From the NCBI GenBank assembly GCA_003562605.1, contig PWUG01000212.1, forward strand, positions 1-10,787: a stretch of DNA of 10,787 nucleotides. Reading direction: 5' to 3'. This DNA is from Syntrophomonadaceae bacterium (lineage in GTDB: Bacteria; Bacillota_D; Dethiobacteria; DTU022). Positions 7,318 to 10,787 of the stretch are shown in pieces. Below the pieces are notes generated by a model, which was given only the letters and a program-made list of their open reading frames with translations, was not told where the DNA came from and did not search any database. Each line of letters begins with the position of its first letter. The stretch's first letter is position 1. The position numbers were made by a program, and so were the translations under genes.

Positions 7318-7328
7318 CTGTTATAATA
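7310..7328 (+). promoter_or_regulatory. Perfect palindrome overlapping the mfd stop and an extended -10 element
   Basis: TATTATAAC, a central T, and GTTATAATA form a 19-base perfect inverted repeat that includes the mfd TAA. Within it, TGTTATAAT (7319-7327) is an ideal extended -10 (TGnTATAAT) with no good -35 at the standard distance. Transcription would start near 7334, about 32 bases before the flippase start. The symmetry could be an operator covering the promoter, or a weak AT-rich hairpin; the sequence does not decide. Confidence 0.4.
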
Positions 7329-7365
7329 CTTTTTAGGATAATAACATTGAAGAAGGTATTTACTA

Positions 7366-8994
7366 TTGTCTAAAAGCAGCACGGCTTTTGTAAAAGGAGC
7401 AACCATCCTCGCCGTTACCGGTATTATTGCCCGAATTATCGGGGCTGTTTTTCGGATTATCCTGGCGGCTATCCTCGGCGATGAAGGCATTGGCCTCTAT
7501 ATGTATGCTTACCCGATTTACTCCACCCTTTTGGTAATCTCTACTGCAGGCATACCGGTTGCTCTTTCAAAGCTCATGGCTGAAAATATTGCCCTTAGGG
7601 ATTACCGGGAGGCTTTGCGGGTATTTCGTGTCGCCTTTTTTATCCTTACCCTGACCGGATTGGTTATTACCCTTGTCCTATTCCTGGGCGCTGAGTTTTT
7701 TGCCCAGGCAGTAGTAAAAGATATGGAGGCTGTCTACCCGTTGATCGCCATATCACCCGCTATTTTTTTCGTGACAATTATGGCGGCTTTTCGTGGATTC
7801 TTTCAGGGGCAGCAGAATATGATGCCAACCGCTGCATCACAACTTCTTGAACAGCTGGTAAGAGTCGCCTTTTCAATTTTCCTGGTGCTTTTACTCTTAC
7901 CGGTAGGATTGGAGTTTGCCGCAGCCGGGGCGACATCTGGTGCGGCGGCAGGAGGTCTGGCCGGATTCCTACTGCTGCTGGTTTTTTACTGGCGGAAGCG
8001 GCACAGGTTTTTTTGCCTTGCAGAACAGCAGCAGGAACACCAGCCTGATCCGGTTGGCCGTATCATAGGCCGTATCTTCAGCCTGGCCATCCCGGTTACT
8101 ATCGGCGGGTTGGTTATCCCGCTAATTTCATTGATTGACCTGGCGGTAGTGCCGAGGCAGCTGCAGGCTGCCGGTTTTGACCTGGAAACAGCACGCGCGC
8201 TTTACGGGCAGCTTACCGGAATGGCCGGGCCGGTGGTCTATTTCCCCAATGTAATTGCATTGGCCTTGAGTATTAGCCTTGTTCCTGCGATTTCTGAGGC
8301 TTATGCCCTGAAAAATAAAGTTTTGATCCAGGGTAGAACTGCTATAGCTGTCAAACTGACAGTTTTATTTTCACTTCCTTCGGCACTCGGGCTTTACCTT
8401 TTAGCCGAGCCGATAACTGTTCTTCTTTATGGCAATGCAGCAGCGGGGTATTCCCTTGCTTACCTGTCTTGGTCGGTAATTCCGCTTTGTCTTTATGTTG
8501 CGACAACAGGTTTGATCCAGGGTCTGGGGAAACCTATTATCCCTGCCTTGAATATGTTTTACGGAGGCTTGGTTAAAATTGCTTTTACCTGGTTCCTGAC
8601 AGCAAATCCTTCCCTGAATGTTGGCGGGGCTGCCCTGGCTTCCGTGATCGGTATCGGAGTGGCTGCGGTTTTAAACCTTTACCATGTTTATCGTTTAACA
8701 GGCTGGAGTGGCCGGTTTCGTGAACTTGTACTCTTACCGGGTTTTGCCGTGATAGTCATGTCAGTCTTTGTTTATCTGTCATATAAAGGTATTTATAAGC
8801 TTGCCGGGCCTTTAATGTCGGCAGGTAGTTTAAATGCACTCGCTACCCTGGGTGCAATCATGATCGGAATGATTTCATATGGCCTGGCTCTTCTGCTTTC
8901 CGGCGGGTTGAGCAGAGAGGAACTGCTTATGATCCCGCTAATCGGTTCGCGCCTGTTAAATATGGTCGAACGCATGGGATTGATGAGAGCTTGA
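7366..8994 (+). CDS. yabM: SpoVB/YabM-type polysaccharide or lipid-linked precursor flippase (MOP superfamily)
   Basis: This 542-residue, very hydrophobic protein is expected to have about 14 membrane helices and to move a lipid-linked sugar precursor across the cytoplasmic membrane. The N-terminus is typical of the SpoVB group: GDEGIGLY (38-45), STAGIPVALSKLMAE (59-73) and RGFFQGQQNMMPTAASQLLEQL (143-164, where residues 143-148 are the R-G-F-F-Q-G motif). The start is a TTG with GAAGG 9 bases upstream; no in-frame ATG occurs until residue 46, inside a conserved region. Position after mfd and before mazG matches yabM of Bacillus subtilis, a paralogue of SpoVB, but spoVT, which lies between in that species, is missing. 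The exact substrate (peptidoglycan intermediate, spore cortex precursor or another polysaccharide) is not known. mazG follows after only 18 bases, so the two are co-transcribed. Confidence 0.88.
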   Translation: MSKSSTAFVKGATILAVTGIIARIIGAVFRIILAAILGDEGIGLYMYAYPIYSTLLVISTAGIPVALSKLMAENIALRDYREALRVFRVAFFILTLTGLVITLVLFLGAEFFAQAVVKDMEAVYPLIAISPAIFFVTIMAAFRGFFQGQQNMMPTAASQLLEQLVRVAFSIFLVLLLLPVGLEFAAAGATSGAAAGGLAGFLLLLVFYWRKRHRFFCLAEQQQEHQPDPVGRIIGRIFSLAIPVTIGGLVIPLISLIDLAVVPRQLQAAGFDLETARALYGQLTGMAGPVVYFPNVIALALSISLVPAISEAYALKNKVLIQGRTAIAVKLTVLFSLPSALGLYLLAEPITVLLYGNAAAGYSLAYLSWSVIPLCLYVATTGLIQGLGKPIIPALNMFYGGLVKIAFTWFLTANPSLNVGGAALASVIGIGVAAVLNLYHVYRLTGWSGRFRELVLLPGFAVIVMSVFVYLSYKGIYKLAGPLMSAGSLNALATLGAIMIGMISYGLALLLSGGLSREELLMIPLIGSRLLNMVERMGLMRA

Positions 8995-9012
8995 TAATGG
9001 AGATGATTTTTT

Positions 9013-10467
9013 GTGGTTAAAATTGTAATTGTCGGTCTCGGTCCGGGTAACCCCGGTTGCCTGACCAGGGAAGCAGAACGCTGGTTGTCGGGCGGGCACC
9101 CCTTGTATTTCCGCACGATGAAACACCCATCTGCGCGTTTATATGGGTCCGGCAGCGGTAAGGTTCGATCATTTGATTTTCTTTATGAGCGGAGCAATGA
9201 TTTTGAGCAGGTATACAGGATTATTACCGGCAAACTGATTAAAGCGGCCCGGCGGTATGGAACAATCTGTTATGCCGTGCCAGGCCACCCGCTTGTAGGT
9301 GAAGCAACCGTGGAGCGACTCAACAGAATGTGCCCCCGGCTCGATATTAAAATCAAGATAGTAAATGGCCTCAGCTTTTTGGAGCCTTTGCTCAGTTGCC
9401 TGAAGCTGGACCTTCTTAATGGTATTACAGTATACGATGCACTAGCCCTCAATCGACTCAAGGAACCCTGCCGTAATCATCTCATTATAGCCCAGGTCTA
9501 CAACCGATCCCTGGCTTCCCGGGTAAAACTTAAGTTGTTGGAGCTTTATCCCGATAACTATCCGGTTAAAGTGGTAAGGGCGGCAGGAATGCTCAGTGAA
9601 TCTGTATGGGAAACCCCTCTTTATAATCTTGACCGTAAAAACTTTTTCAACCATTACACTACTCTCTGCCTCCCGCCTTTCAATGCAGGCAGTATGGGAA
9701 ATTTAATTGATATCATGGCAAGGCTGCGTGCTGCAGACGGATGCCCCTGGGACATTAAGCAAACGCACCGGAGCCTGAGACAATACCTGGTTGAAGAAGC
9801 TTATGAAGTGGTTGCAGCGATTGACAGCCGTGACGACGATTCTTTGCGCGAAGAGCTCGGTGACCTTTTATTGCAGGTAATATTTCATAGTCAAATTGCA
9901 AGGGAAGAAAACCGCTTTGATTTTAACCAGGTTGTTGATTCGATTGCAGAAAAATTGATCAGGCGCCATCCACACGTTTTTGGTAAAAGTAGAGCCGATA
10001 ATGCTGCCCAGGTCAAGGTTATCTGGGATCAAATCAAGTCAGATGAGCGGAAAGAGGATAAGTTATCAGCAGTATTATCGGTCGATCATGCCCTCCCGGC
10101 CCTGCTCAAAGCTTACAAGATGCAAAAGCGTGCAGCCGAAGTGGGTTTTGACTGGCCAAGTGTTAAGGGGCCTCTTGATAAAGCCGGCGAAGAACTGGCT
10201 GAATTTGAGGAAGCCTGCAGGAACAAAGATCAGGCGGCAATTGAAGAAGAACTGGGCGATTATCTTTTTACTATAGTAAATATTGCCCGTTTTGTAAGAG
10301 TGAACCCGGAGATGGCTCTTGGCAAAGCTAACAGTAAATTCATTGAGCGGTTCCGTTATATTATAGATCAGGTAAAAGGGTCGGGCCGGCCGCTTTCTGA
10401 CTTTTCCCTGGAAGAATTGGACAAATGGTGGGAAGAAGCTAAAAAAATCAGGAAAATGCATGAATAA
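9013..10467 (+). CDS. mazG: YabN-type fusion: tetrapyrrole methylase-like domain plus MazG nucleotide pyrophosphohydrolase
   Basis: The 484-residue protein has two parts. Residues 1-220 resemble the SAM-dependent tetrapyrrole (corrin/porphyrin) methylase fold, with VGLGPGNPGCLT (7-18) and VPGHPLVGEATV (89-100); its substrate in YabN proteins is not established. Residues 228-484 are a MazG with two repeats. The first has GCPWD (243-247), E-E-x2-E at 261-265 and E-x2-D at 281-284. The second has E-E-x2-E at 393-397 and E-x2-D at 413-416. These acidic residues bind magnesium in an enzyme that hydrolyses NTPs to NMP and pyrophosphate, cleaning the nucleotide pool. The GTG start has GGAG 10 bases upstream, and the sequence begins MVKIVIVGLGPG, as expected. 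Length and fusion match Bacillus YabN. It lies 18 bases after the flippase gene and upstream of hup. Confidence 0.95.
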   Translation: MVKIVIVGLGPGNPGCLTREAERWLSGGHPLYFRTMKHPSARLYGSGSGKVRSFDFLYERSNDFEQVYRIITGKLIKAARRYGTICYAVPGHPLVGEATVERLNRMCPRLDIKIKIVNGLSFLEPLLSCLKLDLLNGITVYDALALNRLKEPCRNHLIIAQVYNRSLASRVKLKLLELYPDNYPVKVVRAAGMLSESVWETPLYNLDRKNFFNHYTTLCLPPFNAGSMGNLIDIMARLRAADGCPWDIKQTHRSLRQYLVEEAYEVVAAIDSRDDDSLREELGDLLLQVIFHSQIAREENRFDFNQVVDSIAEKLIRRHPHVFGKSRADNAAQVKVIWDQIKSDERKEDKLSAVLSVDHALPALLKAYKMQKRAAEVGFDWPSVKGPLDKAGEELAEFEEACRNKDQAAIEEELGDYLFTIVNIARFVRVNPEMALGKANSKFIERFRYIIDQVKGSGRPLSDFSLEELDKWWEEAKKIRKMHE

Positions 10468-10481
10468 AGAAGGAATCTTTC

Positions 10482-10520
10482 ATGAAAGAGCGAATAAGAG
10501 AAATTATTAAGGGTTATTAA
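10482..10520 (+). other. Possible 12-codon leader ORF between mazG and hup
   Basis: An ATG at 10482 opens a frame encoding MKERIREIIKGY and then TAA. AGAAGGA lies 7 bases upstream, a reasonable ribosome binding site. The start codon sits inside a 14-base perfect palindrome, TCTTTCATGAAAGA (10476-10489). It could be a tiny translated leader for hup, or only a chance frame in a spacer. There is no homology evidence either way. Confidence 0.25.
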
Positions 10521-10545
10521 CTATGCATGAGGAGGGCTTTAAAAG

Positions 10546-10787
10546 GTGAATAAATCTGAGTTGGTTGATCTGGTCGCAGAGAAAGCGGAAATGACCAAAA
10601 AGGACAGTGAAAAAGCGGTAAAGGCAGTATTAGACAGCATTACTGACGGTTTAGTCCGCGGTGACAAGGTGCAGTTGGTTGGTTTCGGAACTTTTGAGGT
10701 CAGGAGCCGCAAAGAACGTGAAGGGCGCAATCCTGCTACGGGCGAAAAGATTAAAATTAAAGCCCTTAAAGTACCAGCATTTAAACC
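10546..10787 (+). CDS. hup: DNA-binding protein HU, C-terminus cut by window edge
   Basis: Eighty complete codons are visible of a protein normally about 90 residues long. HU is a dimeric nucleoid protein that bends DNA. The sequence shows the N-terminal helices (MNKSELVDLVAEKAE), GFGTFEVR (46-53) and the family signature GRNPATGE (60-67) with Pro63, the residue that intercalates into DNA. The start is a GTG with GGAGGG 9 bases upstream. It follows mazG by 78 bases, a layout common in clostridia, where S4-domain YabO, YabP and YabQ often come next. No clear sigma-A promoter is seen in the spacer, so read-through from mazG is likely. Confidence 0.96.
   Translation, partial: MNKSELVDLVAEKAEMTKKDSEKAVKAVLDSITDGLVRGDKVQLVGFGTFEVRSRKEREGRNPATGEKIKIKALKVPAFK

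Noticed and set aside
7170..7490. 106-codon minus-strand open frame spanning the mfd/yabM junction
   Set aside because: It overlaps conserved coding sequence of both neighbours on the other strand and has no recognisable motif.
10075..10461. 128-codon minus-strand open frame rich in Phe
   Set aside because: It is the antisense of the second MazG repeat; the Phe runs reflect Lys/Glu-rich codons on the coding strand.
1..10787. Mobile elements, CRISPR arrays, tRNA or rRNA genes
   Set aside because: No transposase, spaced repeat array, attachment site or structured RNA gene was seen; the window is almost fully accounted for by ordinary genes.

Overview
The window looks like part of a chromosome from an anaerobic, probably endospore-forming Firmicute of the Clostridia/Peptococcaceae type. 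Three observations support this. The right half carries mfd, then a SpoVB/YabM-type flippase, a two-domain YabN/MazG protein and HU, an order known around mfd in Bacillus and many clostridia. Ribosome binding sites are strong (GGAGG type), and TTG and GTG starts are used. The left half carries anaerobic-style genes: an iron-alcohol-dehydrogenase-family protein, a formate/nitrite channel and a sigma-54 promoter. The species cannot be named from the sequence.

Left half, minus strand (read right to left). Unit A starts at a near-consensus sigma-54 promoter (3451-3466). It encodes a formate/nitrite transporter family (FNT) channel with an unusual cysteine-rich N-terminal domain (2311-3402), then a small protein of about 87 residues that is a stand-alone version of that domain (1988-2251). 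It probably ends at a 10-bp stem hairpin (1917-1945). Unit B encodes an ErcA-like member of the iron-dependent alcohol dehydrogenase family (657-1826). Its stop codon overlaps the start of a soluble PAS histidine kinase (1-657, cut by the window edge) as TAATG. In Pseudomonas, ErcA is a regulatory dehydrogenase homologue genetically linked to PAS kinases, so unit B looks like a sensory pair. Two of the four expected metal ligands are changed in the dehydrogenase.

The 372-bp divergent region (3403-3774) holds the sigma-54 promoter facing left, a good sigma-A promoter facing right (3656-3684), and two imperfectly understood palindromes that could bind an activator.

Right half, plus strand. mfd (3775-7317) is intact and full length. 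A 19-bp perfect palindrome over its stop codon overlaps an extended -10 element that may give the next gene its own promoter. The flippase (7366-8994), yabN/mazG (9013-10467) and hup (10546 to the edge, partial) follow closely. spoVT, which sits between mfd and yabM in Bacillus subtilis, is absent here. A 12-codon open frame with a palindrome over its start lies between mazG and hup.

The right half is conserved housekeeping and sporulation-associated content. The most novel material is on the left: the duplicated cysteine-rich domain under apparent sigma-54 control, next to a candidate redox or alcohol-sensing kinase module.
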